A stretch of DNA of 12,688 nt, taken from Hyphochytrium catenoides (Eukaryota; Sar; Hyphochytriomycetes; Hyphochytriales; Hyphochytriaceae). Below the pieces are notes generated by a model that did not search any database, was not told where the DNA came from, and worked only from the letters and a program-made list of their open reading frames with translations. Within the stretch, counting starts at the first letter, position 1; each line of letters begins with the position of its first letter. This document shows positions 1 through 7,663 of the stretch, piece after piece. Position numbers and translations under genes: made by a program. The stretch covers positions 1 to 12,688 of the forward strand of contig FLMG01002259.1 of NCBI GenBank assembly GCA_900088475.1. The letters are read 5' to 3'.

Positions 1-1
1 A

Positions 2-184
2 GTAATGATGAGCGGAGAAGAAGGAGGAGGAGGAAGAGGTGAACCATCAGCAACCATCTCATCACCAGCAACCAACATGTCAACACCGTCGAGCTCAGCC
101 GTCGCGAGACAAGCAAGAGGAGGGTCCAGCTGTTCGGGAGGAACGCGCTTCAAGATTCGAAGCAAAAAAATCATTGCTCGTTAA
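2..184 (+). CDS. C-terminal end of a Ser/Gly-rich protein, probably partial at the window edge
   Basis: This frame is open from base 2 to a TAA at 182-184, giving 60 sense codons. Two adjacent ATGs lie at 5 and 8, so it could be a complete 59-residue protein, but the frame also runs off the left edge and may be the end of a longer gene. The translation starts with an acidic-glycine stretch (SGEEGGGGRGE), continues Ser/Thr/Pro/Ala-rich, and ends in a basic tail (RFKIRSKKIIAR). The mixed composition, not a simple repeat, is why I treat it as coding. It is convergent with the zinc-finger gene on the other strand, with about 106 bp between the two stop codons. I do not recognise a family, and function is unknown. 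Confidence 0.4.
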   Translation, partial: VMMSGEEGGGGRGEPSATISSPATNMSTPSSSAVARQARGGSSCSGGTRFKIRSKKIIAR

Positions 185-290
185 AAAAGGGCCAACTTTC
201 CAATTGGTGTGGCCTTGATTATCAAGATAGTAGTACAGAGAGTGTGAAGTCGACTACTGTTTGAGGAGGAAGAAGAGAAGCAAATATGTA

Positions 291-995
291 CTACGAAGCA
301 ACAAAAGAGAATGGACAAAGAGCTAAAATAGGCCAAAAGAAAGCAAGAGCAGAGTAGCAGGACCTCGCCCAGCCCCCAAGGGCCGGGAACTGACTGAAGA
401 AAGGCAAATGTGGGGCCACTAAGGAGGCGGCGGCGGCTGGGGGATCGTCCTCCTCCTCTCCAATAATTCGAGAGAGGAAAAAGTCTTGATCCTGCTCACG
501 GTCAACAACCGAGAGGGCGTTGTCAGGAGCAGGAGCAGGAGCAGCGGCAGGAGCAGGAGAAGAAGAAGAAGCAGAAAAGAGTGGACAAGGAGAAGAGAAG
601 AGGGGAGAAGAAGATAGCGTCGTGGCCCCAACCGGCGCGGCGGAAGGTCCGCCTGCGTCTCACATGAGATCTACCAGAAGGTCACAAATTTGGCTGTGAA
701 TGGGGCGGTCTGCTGCCTTATTTACAGTCTTCAGAGCAATACTCTCGTAGTAGCTGGCAGTTTGGACATAAGTTTACGCCGCCTTCATGAGACCCAGCGC
801 TAAAGTGCCGATCGCACCAGCAGCATTTGAGCTTCTCCTTGAGACCAGGTCTAGTCTTGGTCTGGCACTTCGTGGGCGCAGAGATGATTGATGTCTTCAC
901 CTACGAGCATTCTTCGTCTCCAACTTGGTCTTTTGTGTGCTTGCCTCTACTTGCGACAAAGAGCTTGAAAAGCTTCCTTCCCTCCCTTCCTCCAT
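291..995 (-). CDS. Probable three-exon gene for a small zinc-finger (MYND-like Cys cluster) protein
   Basis: My model is three exons on the minus strand: 995-901, 850-726 and 652-291. They join in frame into 193 codons plus a TAG at 293-291. The ATG at 995-993 opens a polar N-terminus (MEEGREGSFSSS). Exon 2 carries the core: C41-x2-C44, C60-x2-C63 and C70-x3-C74, where the last pair reads YCSEDC as in MYND fingers. The downstream Trp/His/Cys of a canonical MYND domain is missing, so the family call is only by resemblance. Exon 3 adds a Ser/Pro/Ala linker with Ala-Pro repeats, then DREQDQDFFLSRIIGEEEDD and a hydrophobic end. Intron 1 is needed because the frame shifts and a stop intervenes. 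Intron 2 is optional: without it the protein ends just after C74 at the TAA at 720-718 (75 residues). Function might be protein-protein or nucleic-acid binding, by inference only. Confidence 0.45.
653..725 (-). other. Predicted intron 2 of the zinc-finger gene
   Basis: A 73-nt interval with donor T|GTAAAT and acceptor ACGCAG. Removal bypasses the TAA directly after Cys74 and opens a 120-codon frame that has no start codon of its own, as expected for an internal or terminal exon. Splitting the TGT codon and rejoining to GC keeps a Cys codon at the junction. Confidence 0.3.
851..900 (-). other. Predicted intron 1 of the zinc-finger gene
   Basis: A 50-nt interval with donor AG|GTGAAG at 900 and acceptor ACTAG at 852-851. 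It joins the ATG-containing frame (ending in codon bases AG) to the frame that encodes the cysteine cluster, giving Arg at the junction. The next upstream acceptor-like CCAG (862-861) would put the cysteine exon out of frame. Confidence 0.4.
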
Positions 996-1098
996 CCCCC
1001 ACCAACAGAGAGATTTCGTTTTGCAATAATCGACAGCGAGGGCGCTGATCAGGGTAGTGGTGCTGGTATGGCTGGCCTCTACTTGAGGTAAAGAGCTT
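939..1098. repeat. Imperfect 28-bp direct repeat, copies 132 bp apart
   Basis: Copies at 939-966 and 1071-1098 match at 24 of 28 positions around the core GCCTCTACTTG...AAAGAGCTT. One copy lies inside exon 1 of the zinc-finger gene, the other upstream of its ATG. It may mark a local duplication of the gene's start region, or a repeated promoter or leader element. Confidence 0.5.
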
Positions 1099-1807
1099 CC
1101 TTTCTCAGACGGTGGAGCATTCCAAGGAGGAAAGCTGTCCCTAAAGATCTCCTTTAAGATCTACAGTGACCACCGAAGGCGCGAACCCGAAAGAATAGTG
1201 GTGGTTGTGTGGCTCCACCGCCGAAGCTTCTCAACACTCCAGAGCTTTCTGGCTAGGATTTTGGGCGTTATAGTCGGTCATTCACAATCAGACGTCTACT
1301 GACGCAGCTGCCCAACCCATCGTGCCTCCTCTAGGACTGGAACGATATGGAACAGAAACCCTGTTTCATAAGAGCTCGTTACCTACTTCAATAACCAGAC
1401 CAAGAAATTGTGAGGTACAGCAGGCTAACGCCCTAACGCTTTGTAGGTTGCCCACAGTCAAACTCTCCACCGTCACGACCAGATAAGGCACTGACAATTG
1501 AATCTTCTATCGGTCTATATAGTCTCAAAGCAACTGTTCCATTCAGTAAGTTAAAATTTATCCAAATGGTCCAGCCACTGGGCCTACAGCGACGTAGAAT
1601 ATCAAGCTGTCATCGCAGCAGAGTTCAGCAAGTGTAAGCAACAGATATTCCAGCCCTTATTATGCTGAGGAGGATGAAGAGGAGAGCTGGCGTGTAAACA
1701 AGAGTAACTCTCCGATAATCCTTTCAGGTCGTTTACCTCTGTTGCCATTGTTTGTCTCCGAGTACTACTTGGTTTCGTGTAAGTCGCGACCAAGAAAGGC
1801 GCCTCAA
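1099..1807. other. Unassigned intergenic stretch downstream of the ankyrin gene
   Basis: No convincing coding frame or RNA gene is visible on either strand. On the minus strand, after the ankyrin stop, there is a short 48-codon ATG frame starting near 1749 and a pair of intron-like signals (GTAAAC at 1736, pyrimidine-rich ..CTCAG at 1665). These could be a 3'-UTR intron of the ankyrin transcript. Composition is balanced, unlike the microsatellite-rich regions. Confidence 0.4.
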
Positions 1808-4141
1808 TCAGGATCTCACGAAATCTGGTCGCTTAGTGGCAACAAGTCTCTCTTCTGCCATCTCTTTCAAGGGGTAATTAGCTAAATCAGTCCACCGCAT
1901 CTCGCCAGATGTCGTAGAGTCAGGTCCCCATTCTCCATATATTGCGCTCAGCTCTCGGCGCCGCGCAAGGAGTTCGTCGTCATAGAAGTTTTGGAGAGAA
2001 GAAGAAGAGTATTTCTCCAGTATCCAATCAACTACCACCACGTGCCACTCATCCAAGGCCTCGCGTACTGCCCGCCTTATCTGCTTCGGCACTAGCACTT
2101 TCGGTTGGCCAAGGTCATGGAAATGCTCTAGGATATGCAAGTTTCCATGCCCCGCAGCAGCGATAAAACTCTTGGCACGGAGTTCTACTTGGCACTGCTC
2201 ATGGAGCCAGCGACAAAAGCGGAGATCTCCCCTAGCTGCAGGCCACCACATGTCCCCAGCTTTTGGACTAGCTCCATGAGAATGGAGGTACTGTGCGATG
2301 TGAAAGTGGTCACCTCTAATAGCTGCGCTGATTGAATCCTGCGTGACAAGAGAACCCAGATCCACTAAGTATTCCACAATATCTGCATGCCCGCGCTCAG
2401 CTGCGTTACATATTGCTTTGTCGTCTTCAGGCGGCATAATATCGGTATGCCCTCTATGTCTGAGTTCCGCGAGGACGAACTTGAGATGCCCTAGGGAAGA
2501 GGACCACCTGGCGGCTTGGTAAAGGGCATCTGGCGTGAAGCCTCCTGGCACTTTATCCTCCAGAAACCTTGTTATTGCAACGACTTCATTCAAGGGCCTT
2601 TTGGTGATGAACAACGATGCTAAGCTGTCTTGGTCAAAGGTCACAACCTTGTGCTCATATAGAAGCTGAAGAATCTCTAGAGAATATTGACCATCATACC
2701 GAATCCTTAGCAATTCCCTACACCGTCCGGAGATGCCAACCGGGCTGGACGAAAAGCTGTTCAGATTCCATATGACCTGCACATCTGGAAGTAACAAGCA
2801 CTTAAGCAGGTCGAAGTCTTCCGAACTTGCGGCTCCTTTAACTTTCTTATTCAATGACAACAAAAACCTCCAGACGTCAGAAACAGCAGCAACTCCTGAG
2901 CTCGAACCGAGTAGTTCCTCCTTCCTAGATAAAATCCAAATGAGGACATCCCGTTGCTTGCCATCTAAACATCCCGCGGCTGACTCTAGAGCATTCCACC
3001 AGTCTGTTGATGAAAACCACTGCTTTTCGAACAGCCACTGAAGGACCTGTACATGGGGTGCATTAAGGGCTTGAGGCGAGCATCGTGCACCTTGGTGTTC
3101 ATACAGCCACTCCATTACGTGCAGATGTCCCTCATGAGCTGCAGCGTCCATAATGCTGCTGAACTGCTTGCTCGGCAGTGACATCCCCAGTCTCGTTGAG
3201 AAGAAGTCGTTCAGATAATTGAATACCTCCAAGCTGCCACCAGACGCGGCACTCTCCAGAATCTTTATAAGGTGTTCACTCATTGTAGACGCCTCGGCTT
3301 GGAGGTCAACATAGTGCTCTAGCAGCAACTGGAGGACAGATAACTGCCCGGCCTTAGCAACCTGGTTGAGAGCTTGTAGTACCTCAAACTTCCCTAGTTC
3401 CCACAGATGTAACCATCTATCCCAGACCTCTGGAGGATTTGGTCCCTCAACATCCCCGGTCTCATGTAACCAGTACACAATGGCCCTTTGGTTATGGGCT
3501 GCAGCGTGGACAAGAGTGATCCTGGGATACCAGGCGGAGGGAGCGTACTCTCGAACCCACTGAAGAATATGCAGATGGCCCTTGACGGCGGCGTTTCGGC
3601 AGGTTTTCGGAGGGAGCACGGCCTCCTTCCGCCGAGTATAGAGCCATGTCAACAGATCGAGGTCCCCAAAGGTGGCGACTTTCTCGATAACAGCGTGGCT
3701 TGTGCAGCAAAGAGGCGCTTTTTCGCACAACCATCGGACAATAGTCCCATGACCATGCTCTGCTGCATAGGCCGCTACTTCTGCAAAGTAGGACTGATCA
3801 AAGCGCCCAATCAGCAATTGAACCAACTCAAGATCACCATGCGTTGCGGCAGAGTATAACGCTGAAGCCGTGCATCGCATGGGCTCTTGTCTGGAGTGCA
3901 AATACACGACGAGCTCTCTGTAGCCAAGAGCTGCAGCAGCGTCGATGGAGTACCAGTTCTTGAAAGCCCGCCCATATTGAAAGCTGGCAATGACGAGGAA
4001 GAGCTCGGGATCCGAAAGAACCCTCACCGCGCTAGCCGACGATGGGCTGGAGATGTGCTCTACTAATGCGGATACTCCAACCTGTTCGGAGGACGACGCA
4101 GGCTCGGCGGCGTCTTCTTCACCACCGTTGGCCTTCCCCAT
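1808..4141 (-). CDS. Ankyrin-repeat protein, 777 residues, intronless
   Basis: A single uninterrupted frame of 777 codons, ATG at 4141-4139 and TGA at 1810-1808. Ankyrin-type helices recur through most of the protein. Examples: AATHGDLELVQLL (98-110), AAEHGHGTIVRWL (126-138), AAVKGHLHILQWV (184-196), AAAHEGHLHVMEWL (333-346), AAERGHADIVEYL (580-592) and AAGHGNLHILEHF (662-674). About 14-17 repeats can be picked out. The stretch at about 410-530 is divergent. The recurring WLHE/WLYE ending is the variant seen in large protist and giant-virus ankyrin families. The N-terminus (1-60) is acidic and Ser-rich, then has a short helix (LSDPELFLVIASFQYG) resembling the leader of oomycete ankyrin proteins. 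No kinase, F-box proper, transmembrane or zinc segment is seen. The likely role is a cytoplasmic protein-binding scaffold, and the partner is unknown. Transfer from a virus is possible but not shown. Confidence 0.93.
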   Translation of the reverse strand: MGKANGGEEDAAEPASSSEQVGVSALVEHISSPSSASAVRVLSDPELFLVIASFQYGRAFKNWYSIDAAAALGYRELVVYLHSRQEPMRCTASALYSAATHGDLELVQLLIGRFDQSYFAEVAAYAAEHGHGTIVRWLCEKAPLCCTSHAVIEKVATFGDLDLLTWLYTRRKEAVLPPKTCRNAAVKGHLHILQWVREYAPSAWYPRITLVHAAAHNQRAIVYWLHETGDVEGPNPPEVWDRWLHLWELGKFEVLQALNQVAKAGQLSVLQLLLEHYVDLQAEASTMSEHLIKILESAASGGSLEVFNYLNDFFSTRLGMSLPSKQFSSIMDAAAHEGHLHVMEWLYEHQGARCSPQALNAPHVQVLQWLFEKQWFSSTDWWNALESAAGCLDGKQRDVLIWILSRKEELLGSSSGVAAVSDVWRFLLSLNKKVKGAASSEDFDLLKCLLLPDVQVIWNLNSFSSSPVGISGRCRELLRIRYDGQYSLEILQLLYEHKVVTFDQDSLASLFITKRPLNEVVAITRFLEDKVPGGFTPDALYQAARWSSSLGHLKFVLAELRHRGHTDIMPPEDDKAICNAAERGHADIVEYLVDLGSLVTQDSISAAIRGDHFHIAQYLHSHGASPKAGDMWWPAARGDLRFCRWLHEQCQVELRAKSFIAAAGHGNLHILEHFHDLGQPKVLVPKQIRRAVREALDEWHVVVVDWILEKYSSSSLQNFYDDELLARRRELSAIYGEWGPDSTTSGEMRWTDLANYPLKEMAEERLVATKRPDFVRS

Positions 4142-4186
4142 GATAGATGATGAAGGAAAGAACTGAGGCTAGGTGTCTGAAGGCTT

Positions 4187-4193
4187 CTTTATA
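4187..4193 (-). promoter_or_regulatory. TATA box of the ankyrin gene
   Basis: On the minus strand this reads TATAAAG, 45-51 nt upstream of the ankyrin ATG. With the usual TATA-to-start spacing of about 30 nt the transcript would begin near 4160, giving a leader of about 20 nt. The short, TATA-driven 5' end agrees with the absence of other ATGs between. Confidence 0.55.
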
Positions 4194-4303
4194 CTTTTGA
4201 CTAGACCCTGTGACCTCATTCTTCTTCTTCGTCTTGACATTCTAAGTGAATGCAGTGATGGGATGCGACGGAATAAGAGGTCTGTGCAATAGTGGTAGAG
4301 GTC

Positions 4304-4411
4304 ATGATGGGCAAGGCTTTGGAAGAGGTGGCTCTGGTATCGACTGATAGGTCAATGGACAGGGCAAGGGATGGGAATAACTGTGATGAACTGCTACAGT
4401 TGGAAGACTAG
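4304..4411 (+). CDS. Possible 35-residue small ORF divergent from the ankyrin gene
   Basis: The frame runs from tandem ATGs (4304, 4307) to a TAG at 4409-4411. The predicted peptide is soluble and acidic (MMGKALEEVALVSTDR, ending in CDELLQLED) and has a balanced composition, not a repeat-like one. The same frame is open for a further 8 codons upstream. It lies head-to-head with the ankyrin gene and stops just before the GA microsatellite. It could equally be a random open frame or one exon of something larger, and no family is recognised. Confidence 0.2.
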   Translation: MMGKALEEVALVSTDRSMDRARDGNNCDELLQLED

Positions 4412-4469
4412 AGAGGACTTGCTTGGTCCTACCTCCTCGTCCTCACCACCTTATCGCCGAAGTCCAGAG

Positions 4470-4493
4470 GGGAAAGAGAGAGAGAGAGAGAGA

Positions 4494-4534
<41 letters not shown>

Positions 4535-4666
4535 GTGAGAGTGAGAGAGAGAGAGTGAGTGAGAGAGAGAGAGTGAGTGAGAATGAGAGAGAGAGAGTGA
4601 GTGAGAGAGAGAGTGAGAGAGAGAGTGAGAGAGAGAGTGTGAGCGAGAGAGAGAGAGAGAGAAAAA

Positions 4667-4699
<33 letters not shown>

Positions 4700-4719
4700 A
4701 AGAGAGAGAGAGCGAAAGC
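4470..4719. repeat. GA microsatellite with GAGT interruptions
   Basis: About 250 bp of almost pure (GA)n on the plus strand, with an internal stretch where GAGT/GTGA variants recur (about 4530-4640) and short A runs near the 3' side. It is open in several frames only because GA dinucleotides cannot form stops. Those frames are not genes. Confidence 0.95.
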
Positions 4720-4800
4720 ATTGGGGCTCAATCTTCAACACCTGAAGCGCCCAACAAAATTTAGGGATGGACATTTGCAGTTCTAACTTCTGACCTCTTT

Positions 4801-4814
4801 TCGGATGCATCCGA
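4801..4814. repeat. Perfect 14-bp palindrome
   Basis: TCGGATGCATCCGA is its own reverse complement. It sits between the GA microsatellite and an AT-rich island, where a dyad site for a dimeric protein would be plausible. Chance is also possible. Confidence 0.6.
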
Positions 4815-4984
4815 CAATAAGCACAAACATTTTTTCATTTTTATTTTATAAACGTCATCAGTAATTAGCTGTGGAAAGACTGCTTTTATCGTAGAATAAG
4901 CCTTTTATATAAAAAATACAAGGACATATTTCTTATAGCTAATAGCAAATAAAAAGCCAGAAATAAGAAAGCATAATATTAGAT
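4815..4984. promoter_or_regulatory. AT-rich island with bidirectional TATA-like sequence
   Basis: This 170-bp stretch is much richer in A and T than its surroundings. It contains TATATAAA at 4906-4913, which on the minus strand also reads TATATAAAAG, and an AATAAA at 4948-4953 on the plus strand. It could be a promoter for either direction or a 3' end. No firm gene is attached. A 25-codon minus-strand ATG frame (4838-4761) is too short to trust. Confidence 0.3.
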
Positions 4985-5495
4985 TCGGGCCTTATTCTTG
5001 GATGATGGTGGCATGAGGATGATGACACTGTCCTCAGTTCTTCATTCTTTCCTTCCCTTCTTTCTATCAAAGGGGAAAGTGGAGAAGAGAAGAGAGTCGA
5101 TAAAGAAGAGACCAAGGCGCGCGCTTGGTAACTCTTCTTTCTGTCTCTTCTTCCTCTTCTTCTCCTTCTTCCTCATTTTCTTCTTCTTCTTCTTCTTCTT
5201 CCTCAATCTCTTCTTCTTCTTTTTCCTCTTCTTCTCCTTCTTCCTCATTTTCTCCTTCTTCTTCTTCTTCCTCTTCTTCCTCATTTTCTTCTTCTTCTTC
5301 TTCCTCATTTTCTTCCTCTTCTTCTTCCCCATTTTCTTCTTCTTCTTCCCCATTTTCTTCTTCTTCTTTTTCTTCTTTTTCTCCCTCTTCTTCATTTTCT
5401 TCCTCTTCTTCATTTTCTTCCTCTTCTTCTTTATATTCTTCACCGTCTTCTGTTTATGAGTAGCTCATATGTCAGAGGAGAGAAGGTCACAATAG
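4985..5495. repeat. Degenerate tandem repeat, copy A (CTT-expanded)
   Basis: First of three related units. It contains the conserved purine core (GTGGAGAAGAGAAGAGAGTCG near 5079-5100, then AAGAAGAGACCAAGGC). A 320-bp (CTT/CCT)n block (about 5132-5452) follows, then a closing segment TTCACCGTCTTCTG...AATAG before copy B. The long Ser, Phe/Leu or Lys frames across it are products of the trinucleotide repeat. The left boundary is approximate. Confidence 0.6.
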
Positions 5496-5842
5496 CCCTG
5501 ACAATAACAACGAAGAAGATGATGACTATGTGGTTGGCGCCTTATCTTTCTCCCTCCTTCTTCTCCTTCTCTTATTAGTACTGCTGGGGAAGTCAACTAT
5601 GATCCTTCCTTCTCTAATAACGAGCGTGGAGAAGAGAGAGCTGAAGTCAAAACCAAGCCTTTGTAGCTCTTGTTGTCTCCTCTCCTTGGTTCTCTTTCGT
5701 TCCCCTTCTTTCACCTTCTTTCTCCTTCTCTCTTTTTCTTTCTCCCTCTTTTACCTTCTTCCTCCTCCTTTTCTTCTTCTTCTTCACGTCCGTCTATACG
5801 CTGATCTATTAGCTGCAGCTACACAGAGGCAGGTATAACTAG
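5496..5842. repeat. Degenerate tandem repeat, copy B
   Basis: A 347-bp unit starting CCCTGACAATAACAACGAAG and ending ..TATAACTAG. It carries the same order of blocks as copy C: an Asp/Asn-codon box (AATAACAACGAAGAAGATGATGAC), a pyrimidine tract, the core AACGAGCGTGGAGAAGAGAG at about 5619, CAAGCCTTTGTAGCTCTTGTTGTC, then a second pyrimidine tract. In one plus frame the first box reads PDNNNEEDDDYVVGAL. Confidence 0.7.
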
Positions 5843-6057
5843 CCCTAATAACAATAATGAAGATCATGATGACAACAGCGTTGATGCCCCATCTTCTCCT
5901 TCTTCTTCCTCTTTTTCCTGGTAACGAGAGTGGAGAAGAGAGAGAATCGAAGAAGAGAGCAAGGCTTTGTTGTTGCTCTTGTTGTCCCCTTCTTCTTCTT
6001 CTTCTTCCTCCGCTTCCTTTTCTTCCAATCCATGAGTGTTATGGAACGTATCAGTAG
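5843..6057. repeat. Degenerate tandem repeat, copy C
   Basis: A 215-bp unit starting CCCTAATAACAATAATGAAG and ending ..GTATCAGTAG. The core GTAACGAGAGTGGAGAAGAG and CAAGGCTTTGTTGTTGCTCTTGTTGTC align with copy B. The difference in length from B lies in the pyrimidine tracts. The following GCCTAACG at 6058 may begin a decayed fourth copy. Confidence 0.7.
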
Positions 6058-7230
6058 GCCTAACGTGAGATCCTGGTTTTCTGTCCGTGTCTGAGGTTGA
6101 AGAGAGGAGGCAGATACTGATAATAACGGAATGAACCAGAGGAGAGAGATAGCCCGGCGAATGAACTCACAGGTATCCCAGACGACAAAAGACAAACAAG
6201 AGCACCAAAGCAGGGAGACCAGTCGGCCACCTGGGTGCCGGGCCGGGGACGCTATTGGGAGAGAGAAAGGACGGTCATTGAGCGGAAGACGACGGTAAAG
6301 TCTTCTGATGACGAAGGGGCAGGAGTGGCACCCGAGGGACCAAGGACTTTCTCGCCAATGACGGTGAGAAAGATATTATCTTCTCTCTTCTTGCTGGGGT
6401 ACTGTCCTCCTCTGGCCTGGGAGAACTAACAACAGGAGAGGATCCTAACAATAAGCTTGGTGCCAACTCTCCGATGCCCATGATTATGCTGAACCAGCTG
6501 AGGCTCCAGGCAGGATGAAGAAGAAGCACTGACTGAATCTTTCTTCCTTCTCCGCTCTGAACGCTCTCAAGCAAGGTGAATACTCTTCTTTACTACTCAG
6601 CGGGGAACGAAGATGTTGAGTCAGATAAGATAGGCGCCAATGACTACCTCGCTAGCAGGGCCGTCTCTCCTGTTACCAGCGGGAAGAAGGTGTGTTAACC
6701 TCCGCACAAGGTAACATGAGGCAAAGTTGTACGGAGCATTGACTCTCCGCCAGTATCTGGGCACACATCAAGACGGCGGAGAGTGCTGAGTCAAAGCATC
6801 ATTGAAGGAGGTGGCGCATCTGAAACAGTGGCAGTGGTGGTCATTGTGGCGTGCTAGATCCCCTTCCTCTTCGTCGTCGGATAAGGACGGAAGCAATGCT
6901 GAGCGAGGCTGCAGAGAAGAAGACGACATGATGACGGCACAAGAAACAACTATGGTGGTGAGCCTTGGGCAGGACAGCGTGTCTTAGCATGGGCGGGATA
7001 ATTATTCAACCGTTGACTGATAGCCATTCATCGGATTCTTGCCTTCGCTCTCCGTCCAGGCACTGCACAGCATGAGCTAGAACCTAGGAGATTCCTGAAG
7101 AAGGCTGAAGACCGCGTACAAGCAGGAGATCTCAATAGTGAGGCGTATCTTCTTCTTCTCTTCCCACTTCCCTACATCGACCGACGCGGACTTCATGCAG
7201 GAAAGATCATTGAACTCTGCCAAAGAACAG
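6058..7230 (+). other. Unresolved region with coding-like open segments and splice-like signals
   Basis: No complete gene can be defended here. Open stretches with mixed composition occur on the plus strand. At 6126-6362 the translation includes PANELTGIPDDKRQ and SSDDEGAGVAPEG, followed by a donor-like GTGAGA (6363) and a branch/acceptor-like CTAACAACAG (ending 6435). At 6601-6690 it includes GNEDVESDKIGAN. At 6853-6987 it includes SDKDGSNAERG. A 99-codon frame on the minus strand (6574-6275, starting TTG) competes with the first. The segments may be exons of one plus-strand gene or decayed copies of the 4985-6057 repeat, since several share Asp/Asn-rich boxes. Confidence 0.25.
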
Positions 7231-7233
7231 CTC

Positions 7234-7242
7234 TATATAAAG
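7234..7242 (+). promoter_or_regulatory. TATA box
   Basis: TATATAAAG is an excellent TATA element, about 50 nt ahead of tandem ATGs at 7293 and 7296. That spacing matches the ankyrin gene's TATA-to-ATG distance (45-51 nt) on the other strand. Confidence 0.45.
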
Positions 7243-7292
7243 ACCCTGACAGTCTTTCTTTTACCGCGCCATCGGTCCGCTGTGCGTGCCTC

Positions 7293-7646
7293 ATGATGGC
7301 GATAATGATAGAGTCCTGGGTGATACCGATGCGCTCAGCAGTTGACGAGCGATGACGGAAGAAGAAGCAGCAGCTCCAATATAACTTGATTAGTATGAAG
7401 CTTTAGTCAAGAAGAGTCCTCAGTAGGAAGACTGTTGCCTGCCTGCTGACGCAGTGGAGAGAGTCTGCCAGGTCCTCCTCTGATCAGTGGCCAGCGGCGG
7501 GTGATAATCTCTCTCGCTCTCTTTCTCCGTTTTCCTTTTCTAGCCTGCTTGCTTCCTTCTCTCTCTCTCTCTCTCTCTCTCTCTTTATCTCTATTCAAAG
7601 CTTAGTGCAAGGAGGCATTCCTCCTGCCTGGTGGCCAGCCAGATGA
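7293..7646 (+). CDS. Possible small two-exon gene downstream of the TATA box
   Basis: Exon 1 would be 7293-7319 (MMAIMIESW). An 87-nt intron 7320-7406 (GTGATA..TTTAG) would follow, and then an open frame 7407-7646 ending in TGA, 88 residues in all. Exon 2 translates to a mixed segment (VACLLTQWRESARSSSDQW) followed by Ser/Leu repeats from a CT microsatellite. Unspliced, the ATG frame stops after 20 codons. Support is the TATA position, the in-frame join and a TAG directly ahead of exon 2. The acceptor lacks a strong pyrimidine tract, so this is a weak model. Confidence 0.2.
7557..7585. repeat. CT microsatellite
   Basis: Uninterrupted (CT)n of about 26 bp on the plus strand. Confidence 0.9.
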
Positions 7647-7663
7647 TGTGCGCGCGATCCTAG

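Noticed and set aside
1141-1200. T-arm-like GGGTTCGCGCC on the minus strand suggesting a tRNA
   Set aside because: Flanking bases do not form a T stem and no acceptor or anticodon arm fits.
1602-1793. 63-codon minus-strand frame downstream of the ankyrin stop
   Set aside because: TTG start, or 48 codons from its ATG. Lies in the likely 3' UTR and shows no family. An intron-like pair (1736/1665) is possible but unsupported.
4423-4810. Several 90-119 codon frames on both strands reading Arg/Glu or Ser/Leu strings
   Set aside because: They are translations of the GA/CT microsatellite, which cannot contain stops in most phases.
4998-5463. Frames of 112-153 codons rich in Phe, Ser or Lys
   Set aside because: All three phases and both strands are open because of the CTT trinucleotide tract. 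There is no domain or balanced segment.
6275-6574. 99-codon minus-strand frame
   Set aside because: It starts with TTG, lacks a recognisable domain and competes with an equally good plus-strand segment. Left unresolved.
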